Positions 18,084 to 26,953 of a stretch of 64,000 nucleotides of DNA are shown here, piece after piece (the stretch's first letter is position 1; each line of letters opens with the position of its first letter). The notes under the pieces were generated by a model. The model saw nothing but the letters and a program-made list of their open reading frames with translations, had not been told where the DNA came from and did not search any database. Source of the stretch: JALHVH01 sp963773685 (GTDB lineage: Bacteria; Acidobacteriota; Aminicenantia; Aminicenantales; Saccharicenantaceae); contig CAVZBY010000002.1 in the NCBI GenBank assembly GCA_963773685.1, forward strand, positions 289,464 through 353,463, read 5' to 3'. Position numbers and translations under genes: made by a program.

Positions 18084-20585
18084 ATGAAGTACAAAGCGCT
18101 GTTCGCCCGGGCCGCGGGCGACACGATCGAAACCGATCTCGGACCTTATCGGAAGGCCCTTGAAGAGATCCTGAGCCGTCCGACCGGACGGCTCGACGAC
18201 GCTGAGTTGAAATCCGCATCGGAGCGTCTCATCGGAGGCGCACGGGCGGGAGGGGCGGAGCCCGGCCCTCGGGCGCCCTCGGTACCGGAGATACCGAAGG
18301 TTGCCATCGAAGCCTTCGCCCTCGTCCGGGAAGCGTCGCGCCGCGTCCTTGGGCTCGATCCGTTCGACGTCCAGATCATCGCCGGGCTCGCCATGTCCGC
18401 CGGCCGGATCGTCGAGTTGCCGACGGGGGAGGGGAAGACCCTCGCCGCCGTGTTCCCGGCGTATCTTCATGCCCTTTCGGATCGCGGCGTCCACGTGCTG
18501 ACATTCAACGATTACCTGGCGCGGCGCGACGCCTCCTGGATGGGTCCCGTGTTCTCTTTTCTCGGCCTATCGGTCGGATGCGTCCGGGAGGGAATGCCTG
18601 CTGCCGACCGGCGCCGGGCCTATGCTAGCGACATTACTTACGCCGCCGCGCGGGAAGCGGGGTTCGATTTTCTGCGCGACAGGCTCGCTATCGTGCCCGG
18701 CGACGTCGTCCACAGGCCGTTTCACCTGGCCCTCGTCGACGAGGCCGACTCCGTTCTCATCGACGAGGCGCGCGTCCCGCTCGTCATTTCGGCGAACGCG
18801 GACCCCAGCGGGCTCGACGCCGGGCGGCTGGCCGCTCTCGTCCGGACGCTCGAGCCGGGCCGGGACTACGCGACCGACGCCGAACACAGGAACGTCTCCC
18901 TGACCGACACCGGCCTGGACCGGGTCGAGGCCGCTCTCCGGACCGGGAGCCTCTATGAAGAGGCGAGCCGGGACCTTCTGACGGCCGTCCATTGCGCGCT
19001 CCACGCCGAGGCCCTGCTCCGCAGGGACGTCGATTATATCGTCCGGGAGCGGGGCGTCGAGATCGTCGATGAGTTCACCGGGCGGGTCGTCGACGGACGG
19101 CACTGGCCCGACGGGCTCCAGGCGGCCGTCGAGGCCAAGGAAGGGATCTCCCGGAACGCCGGGGGGCGCATCCTCGGCTCGATCGCCCTCCAACAGTACT
19201 TCGGCCTTTACCCCCGCCTCTGCGGAATGACGGCGACGGCGCGTTCGGCCGCGCCCGAGCTCGCGGAATTCTACGGTTTGAAGGTCGTCGTGGTCCCGTC
19301 CCACGTCCCGAGCGTCCGGGAGGACCTCCCTGACGTCGTCTTCACCGACGCGGCGGCCAAGCGCGACGCCCTCGTGAGCGAGATCGGCGCGGCGCATGCG
19401 GCCGGAAGGCCCGTCCTGGTCGGCACCGCGAGCGTCAGGGAATCGGAAGGCCTGGCCGCCGGCCTGAAGGCGGCGGACATTCCCTGCGAGGTCCTCAACG
19501 CGCGGAACGACGAACTCGAAGCGGGAATCGTCGCCCGGGCCGGAAGCCGGGGCGCGGTCACCATCTCGACGAACATGGCCGGCCGCGGGACCGATATCAA
19601 GCTCGGGGGCCCCGACGAGCGGGACCGCGCTGCGATCGCCGCGCTCGGGGGTCTTTATGTCATCGGCACGAACCGGCACGAGAGCCTCCGCATCGACCGC
19701 CAGCTGAAGGGGAGGGCGGGGCGACAGGGAGACCCGGGGAGCTCCCGGTTCTTCATCAGTTTCGAGGACGACATCTTCGTGCGGTACGGCCTCGACGGGA
19801 TGCTGAGGAAACGGTACGGCCCGGTGCGCCGGAGCGAGCCCGTCGCCGGCCGCTTGGTCCGGAACGATATCGCCCACGCCCAGCGCGTCATCGAAGGCCA
19901 GAACTTCGATATCCGCCGCTCCCTGCGAAAATATTCCGCGCTGGTCGAGCGCCAGAGGATCATCGTCCAGGCGTGGCGCGACGATGTCCTCGTCCCTGGG
20001 GAACGCAAGGCGGAGGGAGAGGAGAGGGCCCGCGAGTGGGAACCCGTCGGGATCGTCCGAAGAAAGGACCGCGGTCTCTTCGCCGGGGGAGAGGCGCTCT
20101 TCGGGAAGGAGCCGATCGCGGAGCTCGAGAGGAGGCTGACGCTCTTGGCCATCGACAGGGCCTGGTCGGACCACCTGGCCTGGGTGGCGGACTCCAGGGA
20201 AAGCATCCACCTCGTGGCCGTGGGAGGGAAGACGCCCCTCGACGAATTCGTCCGCTCCGCGACGGCTGAGTTCATGGAGATCCCCGGCCGTATCGAGAAC
20301 GCCGTTGTCGCCGGCTTCGCCTCGATGATCAACAGGAACGGGCCTCTGGACCTGGACGCCGACGAGCTCAAGGGCCCGGCGTCGACCTGGACCTATCTGG
20401 TTAATGAGGACCAGTTCGGCTGGGGGATGGAAATGTTGAAAGGGCGGAACATCGGCCTGGCCGCGGGGGCGGCGCTATATGCGGGCCCGCTGTTCCTCCT
20501 GACCCTGCTCTTGCGGAAGCTCCGGAGATCCGGAAGGTCCCGGAGTCCCGAAACCGAAGGCCGCGGACCGGGACGGGAGGGCTAA
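18084..20585 (+). CDS. SecA-like translocase ATPase with C-terminal membrane anchor
   Basis: 833 residues, uninterrupted. It carries the SecA motor: 'LDPFDVQIIAGLAMSAGRIV' and Walker A 'ELPTGEGKTLAA', 'ITYAAAREAGFDFLRD', DEAD-type 'LALVDEADSVLIDEARVPL', a preprotein-crosslinking region ('VEIVDEFTGRVVDGRHW'), 'ISTNMAGRGTDIKLGG', and 'LKGRAGRQGDPGSSRFFISFEDD'. It differs from housekeeping SecA (usually ~900 residues): there is no C-terminal zinc motif, the N terminus is divergent, and it ends in a hydrophobic segment ('IGLAAGAALYAGPLFLLTLLL', ~787-808) followed by a basic tail. This suits a SecA2-type paralogue fixed to the membrane. The start at 18084 follows GGAGG. It converges on the HtrA gene with a 4-bp overlap. 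Confidence 0.85.
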   Translation: MKYKALFARAAGDTIETDLGPYRKALEEILSRPTGRLDDAELKSASERLIGGARAGGAEPGPRAPSVPEIPKVAIEAFALVREASRRVLGLDPFDVQIIAGLAMSAGRIVELPTGEGKTLAAVFPAYLHALSDRGVHVLTFNDYLARRDASWMGPVFSFLGLSVGCVREGMPAADRRRAYASDITYAAAREAGFDFLRDRLAIVPGDVVHRPFHLALVDEADSVLIDEARVPLVISANADPSGLDAGRLAALVRTLEPGRDYATDAEHRNVSLTDTGLDRVEAALRTGSLYEEASRDLLTAVHCALHAEALLRRDVDYIVRERGVEIVDEFTGRVVDGRHWPDGLQAAVEAKEGISRNAGGRILGSIALQQYFGLYPRLCGMTATARSAAPELAEFYGLKVVVVPSHVPSVREDLPDVVFTDAAAKRDALVSEIGAAHAAGRPVLVGTASVRESEGLAAGLKAADIPCEVLNARNDELEAGIVARAGSRGAVTISTNMAGRGTDIKLGGPDERDRAAIAALGGLYVIGTNRHESLRIDRQLKGRAGRQGDPGSSRFFISFEDDIFVRYGLDGMLRKRYGPVRRSEPVAGRLVRNDIAHAQRVIEGQNFDIRRSLRKYSALVERQRIIVQAWRDDVLVPGERKAEGEERAREWEPVGIVRRKDRGLFAGGEALFGKEPIAELERRLTLLAIDRAWSDHLAWVADSRESIHLVAVGGKTPLDEFVRSATAEFMEIPGRIENAVVAGFASMINRNGPLDLDADELKGPASTWTYLVNEDQFGWGMEMLKGRNIGLAAGAALYAGPLFLLTLLLRKLRRSGRSRSPETEGRGPGREG

Positions 20586-21637
20586 TCGCCGGCGACGAGG
20601 ACGAGACGGACCCGGCGCTCCTTGTCCTCTCGCTTCACGGTCAGGGTCACGGCGTCCCCGATGCGCCTCTCTTCGAGCGCCGTATAGAGGTCGTCGTACG
20701 ACGTCACCTTTGTCCCGTCCACGGCGACGACGACGTCCCCCAGGAAGAGGCGGCCGAAGCGGTCGCGCCCCAGTCCCTGGAGTCCCGCCCGCGCGGCGTC
20801 GCTCCCCCGGGGAACTTCGAGGACGGCGACCCCCTCGACGCCGATACGCCGGGCGTATTGATCGCTCATCAGGGAGACGCCCAGCCCCGGATGGACGACC
20901 TTCCCGTTCCGGATGATCTCGGGGACGATCTTCCGGATCGTGTCCACGGGGACGGCGAACCCGATCCCGCTCGACGCCCCCGAGGGCGAGATGATCAGGG
21001 TGTTCATCCCGATGAGCCTGCCGGCCGAGTCGAGAAGCGGCCCGCCCGAGTTCCCGGGGTTGATGGAGGCGTCCGTCTGGATCATGTCGCGAATGGTGAC
21101 CCCGCCCGCGCCGGGCATGCTGCGTCCCAGGGCGCTGACGATCCCGGTGGTGACCGTGTGGTCGAAGCCGAAGGGATTGCCGATGGCGATGACCTTCTGT
21201 CCGACCTGAAGGTCCCTGGAGATCCCGACATCGACGGGGAAGAGGCCCGCGAGGTCGCCCTCGACCTTGAGGACCGCGATATCTTTGTTGGGCTCGCGGC
21301 CGACGAGCCGGGCCCGCCTCTGTTCGCCGCCCGGCAGGGCGACGTTGAAGATGTCGCCGTCCTCGATGACGTGGAAATTCGTGACGATGTGGCCCCGGTC
21401 GTCCCAGACGAATCCGGAACCGCTGCCCCGGGGCACGGCCTCCTCGCTCGAGAAGAAGGATTCCTTGACGAGCTGGATATTGGTCACGAACACGACCGAG
21501 TTCTTTGTCCTCCGGACGACCTCGATGGTATTGCTCTCGTCCTCGAGGAAGCGGGATTCCTGCCCCCGCGCGGGGACGGTTCCCAGCAGGGCGACGAGCC
21601 CCGGGACCGCGGCCCAGACCAGCCATTTCGTTCTCAT
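20582..21637 (-). CDS. HtrA/DegP-type periplasmic serine protease
   Basis: A complete 351-residue protein. A signal peptide (LVWAAVPGLVALLGTVPARG) is followed by a trypsin-like domain with the full triad: His in 'IVTNFHVIEDG', Asp in 'EPNKDIAVLKVEG', Ser in 'INPGNSGGPLLDS'. One C-terminal PDZ domain follows ('GVAVLEVPRGSDAARAGLQ', 'LFLGDVVVAVDGTKV'), giving the DegS/HhoB layout. HtrA proteases degrade or refold misfolded envelope proteins. It has its own promoter. Its 3' end overlaps that of the SecA-like gene, which would be a functional match (export and envelope quality control), though convergent genes are not co-transcribed. Confidence 0.92.
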   Translation of the reverse strand: MRTKWLVWAAVPGLVALLGTVPARGQESRFLEDESNTIEVVRRTKNSVVFVTNIQLVKESFFSSEEAVPRGSGSGFVWDDRGHIVTNFHVIEDGDIFNVALPGGEQRRARLVGREPNKDIAVLKVEGDLAGLFPVDVGISRDLQVGQKVIAIGNPFGFDHTVTTGIVSALGRSMPGAGGVTIRDMIQTDASINPGNSGGPLLDSAGRLIGMNTLIISPSGASSGIGFAVPVDTIRKIVPEIIRNGKVVHPGLGVSLMSDQYARRIGVEGVAVLEVPRGSDAARAGLQGLGRDRFGRLFLGDVVVAVDGTKVTSYDDLYTALEERRIGDAVTLTVKREDKERRVRLVLVAGD

Positions 21638-21673
21638 GATGAAGGCTCCTTCCGACGCTGGATACCCAGGAGA

Positions 21674-21702
21674 AATCTACCGGAACGACCGGCGGAAAAC
21701 AA
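21674..21702 (-). promoter_or_regulatory. sigma-70 promoter for htrA-like gene
   Basis: Minus strand: TTGTTT (21702-21697), 17 bp, TAGATT (21679-21674), 36 bp before the start at 21637. Confidence 0.55.
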
Positions 21703-21722
21703 GCCCCGGGAGCCCGGACGAT

Positions 21723-22133
21723 TCAGGCCCGGCCGATGGGCCTGGCGAGGGAGCAAGCCCATCGGTAGAACTCGGACGCGGCCCGGACCAGCTCCTCGGC
21801 CTCCCTGGCGGTGAGGTTCCGGCGCTCGTATTGGACGAGGTTCTTTTTCCCGATGACGCGGCGAAGGAGAGCGGCCTGCGCCGCGGCCTCGGGGAGGGGG
21901 ATGGCGGCGACGAGCTCGCAGATGTCGAGGTCGTCCTGGGAAACGGACCGGATCCCCTTGAAATAGACGCACAGGGCGTCGGCCGAAGAGACCGAACACT
22001 GGAGGGCCAGAGTGCCGGCGGCGTTATGGTGCTTCGCGGCGAAGGCGGCCAGCATGGCCCCGTGGTTGTCCTCGGCCTTGTTGAAATAATCGATGGCGGC
22101 GCTGCGGTCCTCTTTGCGCGTCCTGACCTTCAT
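21723..22133 (-). CDS. HEPN-domain protein, partner of an upstream nucleotidyltransferase
   Basis: 136 residues, all-helical in character: 'DRSAAIDYFNKAEDNHGAML' at the N terminus, then 'HNAAGTLALQCSVSSADALC', then 'RVIGKKNLVQYERRNLTAREA' and 'AEELVRAASEFYRWACSL'. The length and helix pattern fit the HEPN family, and the tail corresponds to the 'KNxxxYERR-T' segment of HEPN proteins paired with MNT nucleotidyltransferases. The canonical RNase motif Rx4-6H is not evident. It starts 9 bp after the MNT gene ends, so the two are translated from one mRNA. This is the arrangement of type VII HEPN/MNT toxin-antitoxin modules; whether it is toxic is inference. Confidence 0.65.
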   Translation of the reverse strand: MKVRTRKEDRSAAIDYFNKAEDNHGAMLAAFAAKHHNAAGTLALQCSVSSADALCVYFKGIRSVSQDDLDICELVAAIPLPEAAAQAALLRRVIGKKNLVQYERRNLTAREAEELVRAASEFYRWACSLARPIGRA

Positions 22134-22142
22134 GACGGCACC

Positions 22143-22778
22143 TCACAGGAACGCGATCGGGTCCTTCCCGAAGAGCGTTCGATAGGTTTTCATCAGGGTC
22201 GAGACCGGCGGCTCATTCCGGCGGGCCTTCCTCCGGAACTCGGCCTCCGTTTTGATATAGGGATCGACATGGAAGCCGAATTCGCCGAAGAACCCGGCCG
22301 CGACCGTCTCCCGGAGGGCCTTCTCGAGGCGGGCCTTGGCCCGGGCGTCCCGGACGACGAAGGCCACGTCGCCGTCGCTCGTCTCCCGGGTCCGTCCCGC
22401 GGCCAGGCTTCCGTAGAGAAGCGCGGACACGACGGACGGCCTCAGGCCCAGTTCGGCGATCCGTTTCTCCAGAAAGGCCCCGACATCTTCCCGGAGCGCG
22501 TGCTCGCGGGCGAAAAGCGGCCGGAGAATGTCCCGGACGAGGCGGGCCCGCGAGTTCAGGCGGTACAGATGCTGTCGTCCGACGATCTCGCGCCCGACGA
22601 CGCGGGCGTCGAGCAGGGACCGGAGGGCGGCGTGAGCGGCGGGGGGGGACAGGGCCGTCAGCCGGGCGACCTCCCTTCCGGAGGCCAGGAAATCGTCCGT
22701 CCGCAGGGCGAAGAGGCGAACGACGCGGACCTTCGACCGTCCGTCGAGAACGTCATCCAGGATCGTTTCCAGGGCCAT
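22143..22778 (-). CDS. nucleotidyltransferase (MNT) with N-terminal winged-helix domain
   Basis: 211 residues. Residues ~1-85 form a winged-helix-like domain ('KVRVVRLFALRTDDFLASGR', 'LTALSPPAAHAALRSLL', 'VVGREIVGRQHLYRLN'). Residues ~110-205 hold a minimal nucleotidyltransferase: 'VSALLYGSLAAGRTRETSDG' then Asp, that is the GSx(n)DxD motif with DGD as the metal pair. MNT antitoxins of this class can AMPylate their HEPN toxins. The fused DNA-binding domain suggests the protein also represses its own promoter, which contains GATACGG/CCGTATC repeats. Confidence 0.75.
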   Translation of the reverse strand: MALETILDDVLDGRSKVRVVRLFALRTDDFLASGREVARLTALSPPAAHAALRSLLDARVVGREIVGRQHLYRLNSRARLVRDILRPLFAREHALREDVGAFLEKRIAELGLRPSVVSALLYGSLAAGRTRETSDGDVAFVVRDARAKARLEKALRETVAAGFFGEFGFHVDPYIKTEAEFRRKARRNEPPVSTLMKTYRTLFGKDPIAFL

Positions 22779-22807
22779 GGCGTGTCAATCTTTTGATACG
22801 GATGTCA

Positions 22808-22837
22808 ATTATATTTAACATTGCCCGCCCCTGTCAA
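22808..22837 (-). promoter_or_regulatory. promoter for the MNT-HEPN pair
   Basis: Minus strand: TTGACA (22837-22832), 18 bp, TATAAT (22813-22808), 29 bp before the start at 22778. GATACGG at 22795-22801, and its complement CCGTATC at 22859-22865 and 22873-22879, flank it and are candidate operators. Confidence 0.6.
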
Positions 22838-22949
22838 GCGCCCGAAAGCCCGCTCGTTCCGTATCCAAATATCCGTATCGGCTGTAAACGGATGCCCGGC
22901 CGTTTTACATGATTCCGCATTTTCGGCCCGGTCCCTTCCCCTGTATCGA

Positions 22950-22965
22950 TGGCACGTCTTTTGCA
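22950..22965 (+). promoter_or_regulatory. sigma-54 (RpoN) promoter for the TonB receptor at 23015
   Basis: TGGCACGTCTTTTGCA matches the -24/-12 consensus TGGCACRNNNNTTGCW at every position (GG at 22951-22952, GC at 22963-22964). It lies 49 bp before the start codon, which has an AGGAGG site. Sigma-54 promoters need an ATP-driven activator bound upstream; the paired CCGTATC boxes at 22859-22879 lie in a suitable place. Confidence 0.75.
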
Positions 22966-23014
22966 GAGGGGAGATGCGCATCATCTCAAAGTCTATCGGA
23001 TACAGGAGGCTGAT

Positions 23015-25799
23015 ATGTTCAAACGATCGTGCGTTCTGATCCTGCTCCTGGCCGCGGTAGCGGCGGCGGGATGGGCGCAGCTCGCCCAGACCGGCTCCAT
23101 CGTCGGCAAGGTCAGGGACGCGCAGGGAGCGCCGCTTCCGGGCGTCGAGGTCGTCCTCAGGTCGCCCGCCATCATCGTTTCCCAGATGGCGACGGTGACG
23201 AATGAGAACGGCGGCTATCGATTCCCGTCGCTTTCGCCGGGGATCTATGAGCTGACCTTCACGCTCTCCGGATTCAATACGCTCGTCCGGAAGGAGATCA
23301 AGGTCAGCATCGGCCAGACGGCCTCGATCGACGCGGCCCTGGACGTCAAGACCCTCGAGGAACAGGTGACCGTCATCGGGCAAGCCCCGGCGGTCGATCT
23401 CAAGACGACGACCAAGAACATCAACCTCGAGACGGCCTTCCTGAGCTCCATCCCGGCCGTCCGCGACCTGGCCACGTTCGTCAACATGACCCCCGGCTTC
23501 ACCTCGGACACGTCCCACGGGAGCTCGGTCCGGGACAACACCTACAATCTCGACGGGGTCAACCTGGGCGATCCGACCGTCGGGACGCAGGCCGTCTTCT
23601 TCGGGCTCGACCTGATGGAGGAGATCTCCGTCCAGTCCGGCGGCCTCTCGGCCGAGTACGGCGGCGTCCGGGGCGCCATGATCAACGTCGTCAGCAAGTC
23701 CGGAGGGAACCAGTTCAGCGGCGCGGCGTCCTTCTATTACCGGAACGAGAAGTTCCAGTCGAAGAACACCGCCGGCACGCCCCTCGAAGGGCGGCTCAGC
23801 GGCTTCAAGTACGAGATGGAGCCGATCTTCGATCTCGGCGGGCCCATCCTCAAGGACAAGCTCTGGTTCTTCATGAACCTCAGCTTCTCCAAGAACCAGA
23901 CGTACGTGGACGGCTTCCCCTACGACAAGACGGCCAACACGCCCGTGGACAGCTACATGCCCTATCCGTACATCAAGTTCAGCTTCCAGCCCGATCAGGG
24001 GAACAAGTTCATCCTTTCCTATAATTATTCCGACATCAAGTACACCAACCGTTTCGCCGACAGGTTCCAGACCGAGGACACGACCGTCAAGCAGGTCACG
24101 CCGACCCACGTCTTCAACTTCCAATGGACGCGGTTCTTCTCGAGCGACCTGTTCGCCAACCTGCGGGTCGGCTACGTCAAGTCCGACTTCAACATGCTGG
24201 CCAAGACCGCGCTCCCGAACCTCTACGAGGTCACGACCGGGAACGTCTCGGGAAGCTACGGCAACGACGACCTCAACAAGAGGGACCGGCTCCAGATCAA
24301 CGTCGACGCGACCCGGTTCATCGACGGGCTGGCCGGCTCCCACGAGCTGAAGTTCGGCGGGGAGTTCATGTACTCCTGGAGCTACTGGGGCCTGCATTGG
24401 AAGACCGATCCGCAGGAACGGCATGTCCTCCATCAACACCTGGGGCGGCGAGCCCTGGTACGGGACCTATTACGCGGACCTCGACAAGCACGAGAACACG
24501 ATGAACTCCGCCGCCTTCATCAACGACTCCTGGACGCTCAATAACCGTCTGACGCTGAACCTGGGCCTGAGATTCGAGCACCAGCGCGGCATCATCCCTC
24601 CCCAGAACCAGGGCGAGGGGGAACAGAGCCTTTACGGCTACACCTACAATCGCAGCGTGACCAAGAGCCTGACGCCCCTGAAATGGACCACGCTGGCCCC
24701 GAGACTGGGCGGGATCTTCGACCTCACGGGAGACGGGAAGACCCTGGTCAAGGCCAGCTTCTCCCGCTACTACGCGGCCAACCTCACCCAGTGGTTCTCC
24801 TACCTCAATCCTAACGACTTCGTTGTGGCGCTGGACATGCTGAATCCCGACTGGTCCCGGGCCGACACGCCGTTCTATCATTTACGTTCCCGGCAGCAAC
24901 ACGGCCGGATACGGGGACCATAAGCTGAAGAACCCGTACATCGATGAGTTCACGATCGGCGTCGAGCGCGAGGTCATGACCGATCTTTTCGATGGGCGTC
25001 CGCTACATCAAGAAATGGGACAGGAACCTCATCGAGGACGTGAACGCCAACATGCTGGACATGGACGCGCTGATGGACCGGGGCGAGCTCATCTGGAAGA
25101 ACTGGGAGGCCGTCACGGTGACGGACCCCTATGACGGGAGCACGCAGACGTTCTACAGCCAGACGGCCTTCCCGGCGGCCGTCTATTACACCGTCAATCC
25201 TCCCGGCGCGGAGCGGAACTACGACGGCTTCGAGGCCACGCTGAACAAGAGGTTCTCCGGGAGATGGGGCCTGTCGGTCTCCTACACCTATCAGAATTCC
25301 CGGGGACTCATCGGAACGGATTTCAACGACAGCTACGGCGCCCGCGGCTATTTCGACGACCCCAACTGAGCACACGAACGCGTTCGGGCACATGAACCTC
25401 GAGCGCCCGCATCAATTCAAGGTCCAGGGCATGGTCAAGGGGCCCTGGGGGATCATGGGCAGCTGCTATTACCGGTACCTGTCCGGTCAGCGCTACACGC
25501 GGAAGATCAACAGCACCGATCTCGGCCTTGATCTGGGCCAGGGGGACACGACCATATACGCGGAAAAGCGCGGGTCCCGCGGACTTCCGGCCTTCAACGT
25601 TCTCGACCTCCGGCTGGAAAAGACGGTCCGCCTCAGGAGACTCGCCCTGAGCGTGTTCGTCGACGGCTTCAACGTCTTCAACGCCAACAAGGCGACCGGG
25701 GTGGAGGACCTGTCGGGCAACGCAAGCCGGGTCTTCGGAGAGATGACCGCCATCCAGAACCCGCGCATCTTCAGGCTGGGGGCGAAGTTCGAATTCTGA
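23015..25799 (+). CDS. TonB-dependent receptor with CarboxypepD_reg domain (about four frameshifts)
   Basis: About 927 residues. A signal peptide (FKRSCVLILLLAAVAAAGWA) is followed by a CarboxypepD_reg sandwich ('SIVGKVRDAQGAPLPGVEVV', 'NGGYRFPSLSPGIYELTF') and a plug ('NLDGVNLGDPTVGTQ', 'EYGGVRGAMINVVSKSGGNQ'). Barrel strands follow, ending 'AIQNPRIFRLGAKFEF' with a C-terminal Phe. Breaks lie near 24420, 24885, 24990 and 25368, each with coherent barrel sequence on both sides. No TonB box is obvious, as in the Oar-like class found in Myxococcota and Acidobacteriota. Such receptors import large substrates or take part in surface traffic; the ligand is unknown. It is the first gene of the envelope cluster and sits behind a sigma-54 promoter. 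Confidence 0.87.
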
Positions 25800-25823
25800 T
25801 CTGACCTATATAGATCCTTTTCG

Positions 25824-25858
25824 CGGGAGAGGGGCGACGATAAGTCGCCCTTCTCCCG
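25824..25858 (+). terminator. hairpin after the TonB receptor, terminator-like
   Basis: A 15-bp stem with one mismatch (CGGGAGAGGGGCGAC / GTCGCCCTTCTCCCG) and a GATAA loop, 24 bp after the stop codon. The following TTCCTCC is only weakly U-rich. Confidence 0.5.
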
Positions 25859-25922
25859 TTCCTCCAACCTCTCGAACGGCTCCCCTTTAACGTTCCCGGA
25901 CCTCGCGCGCGGGCCGGTCCGA

Positions 25923-25951
25923 TTGACAACGGGCGCAGGGCGGGATACGAT
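25923..25951 (+). promoter_or_regulatory. sigma-70 promoter for the TPR gene
   Basis: TTGACA (25923-25928), 17 bp, TACGAT (25946-25951), 36 bp before the GTG start. Confidence 0.65.
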
Positions 25952-25987
25952 AAATCCGTTAGAGCATGTCATCACAGGAAGGATAGG

Positions 25988-26926
25988 GTGAGCCTCATGA
26001 GGAACGATCGCTCTCGTCTTGCGGCATGGGCTTTGGTCGCGGCCGTGCTATTCTGCGTCCAGAACCTGCCGGGCCCGGTCCAGGGCACGGTCAAGGGCGT
26101 GATCAAGGACAAGAAGGGAAATCCCCTCGAGGGCGCCAAGGTCACGGTCGTATCCATCCTGTACTCCGCCGTGAGGTACACGCTCAAGACCAATGCCAAG
26201 GGGGAGTTCATCCAGATCGGCCTCCAGCCCGACTACTATCAGATCAAGGCCGAGAAGGACGGGTTCCTGCCCTGCGTTCACGGAGAAGCACGTCGGCATC
26301 CAGGACATCGTCGAGGTCGTTCTGGAGCTCGAAGAAGGCAAGTACTTCATCGGGGCAGTCCCCGGGGGACAAGGACTTCAAGCTGGGCAATGAGCTGTTC
26401 GTGGCCGGGAAATACGCCGGAGGCCGCGGAGGCCTACAAGACCGCCATCGGCAAGGAGCCGGGGGAGCCCGTCTATTACGGCAATCTCGGATCGAGCTAC
26501 CTGAAGCTCGGGAACATCGACGAAGCCCTGGCCGCGTTCAAGAAGATGCTCGAGGTCCAGCCGGAGAGCTATAGCGCGAATAAGAACATCGGCGAGATCC
26601 TCGGGGCCCAGAAGAAGTACGAGGAGGCGCTCCCGTACTTCCAGAAGGCCTCGGAGCTGAGCACGTCCGACCCGGACGCCTTCTACAATCTCGGGGCCTG
26701 CCTCGTCAACCTCCAGGACTACGAGAAGGCGGCGGCGGCCTTCACCAGGGCGATCGAGCTGAAGCCGGACCTCGCCCCGGCTTATTATCAGCTGGGGATG
26801 ATCTACGTCAACCAGAACAAGAAGCCCGAAGCCATTCAGAACCTGGAAAAGTTCGTCGAGCTCGCGCCCGACGATCCGAACGCCGCCGTGGCCAAGCAGA
26901 TCCTGGCGTTCCTGAAATCGCAGTAG
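25988..26926 (+). CDS. exported CarboxypepD_reg + TPR protein (about three frameshifts)
   Basis: About 310 residues. An uncleaved or cleaved signal segment ('LAAWALVAAVLFCVQNLPGP') precedes a CarboxypepD_reg-like domain ('GTVKGVIKDKKGNPLEGAKV', 'TLKTNAKGEFIQIGLQPDYY'). Four or five TPR units follow: 'PVYYGNLGSSYLKLGNIDEA', 'SYSANKNIGEILGAQKKYEE', 'PDAFYNLGACLVNLQDYEKA', 'LAPAYYQLGMIYVNQNKKPE'. Breaks lie near 26272, 26360 and 26415. TPRs bind proteins, so this is likely a periplasmic scaffold. GTG at 25988 and ATG at 25997 are both possible starts; AGGAAGGA favours the GTG. The GWxTD gene follows after 27 bp. Confidence 0.78.
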   Translation: MSLMRNDRSRLAAWALVAAVLFCVQNLPGPVQGTVKGVIKDKKGNPLEGAKVTVVSILYSAVRYTLKTNAKGEFIQIGLQPDYYQIKAEKDGFLPCVHGEARRHPGHRRGRSGARRRQVLHRGSPRGTRTSSWAMSCSWPGNTPEAAEAYKTAIGKEPGEPVYYGNLGSSYLKLGNIDEALAAFKKMLEVQPESYSANKNIGEILGAQKKYEEALPYFQKASELSTSDPDAFYNLGACLVNLQDYEKAAAAFTRAIELKPDLAPAYYQLGMIYVNQNKKPEAIQNLEKFVELAPDDPNAAVAKQILAFLKSQ

Positions 26927-26953
26927 GCCGCGGGCGGGACCGAGGAGAGGACG

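Noticed and set aside
22805..24439. Minus-strand open frame of 544 codons opposite the first TonB receptor
   Set aside because: Antisense to clear signal peptide, plug and barrel sequence; composition typical of a shadow frame.
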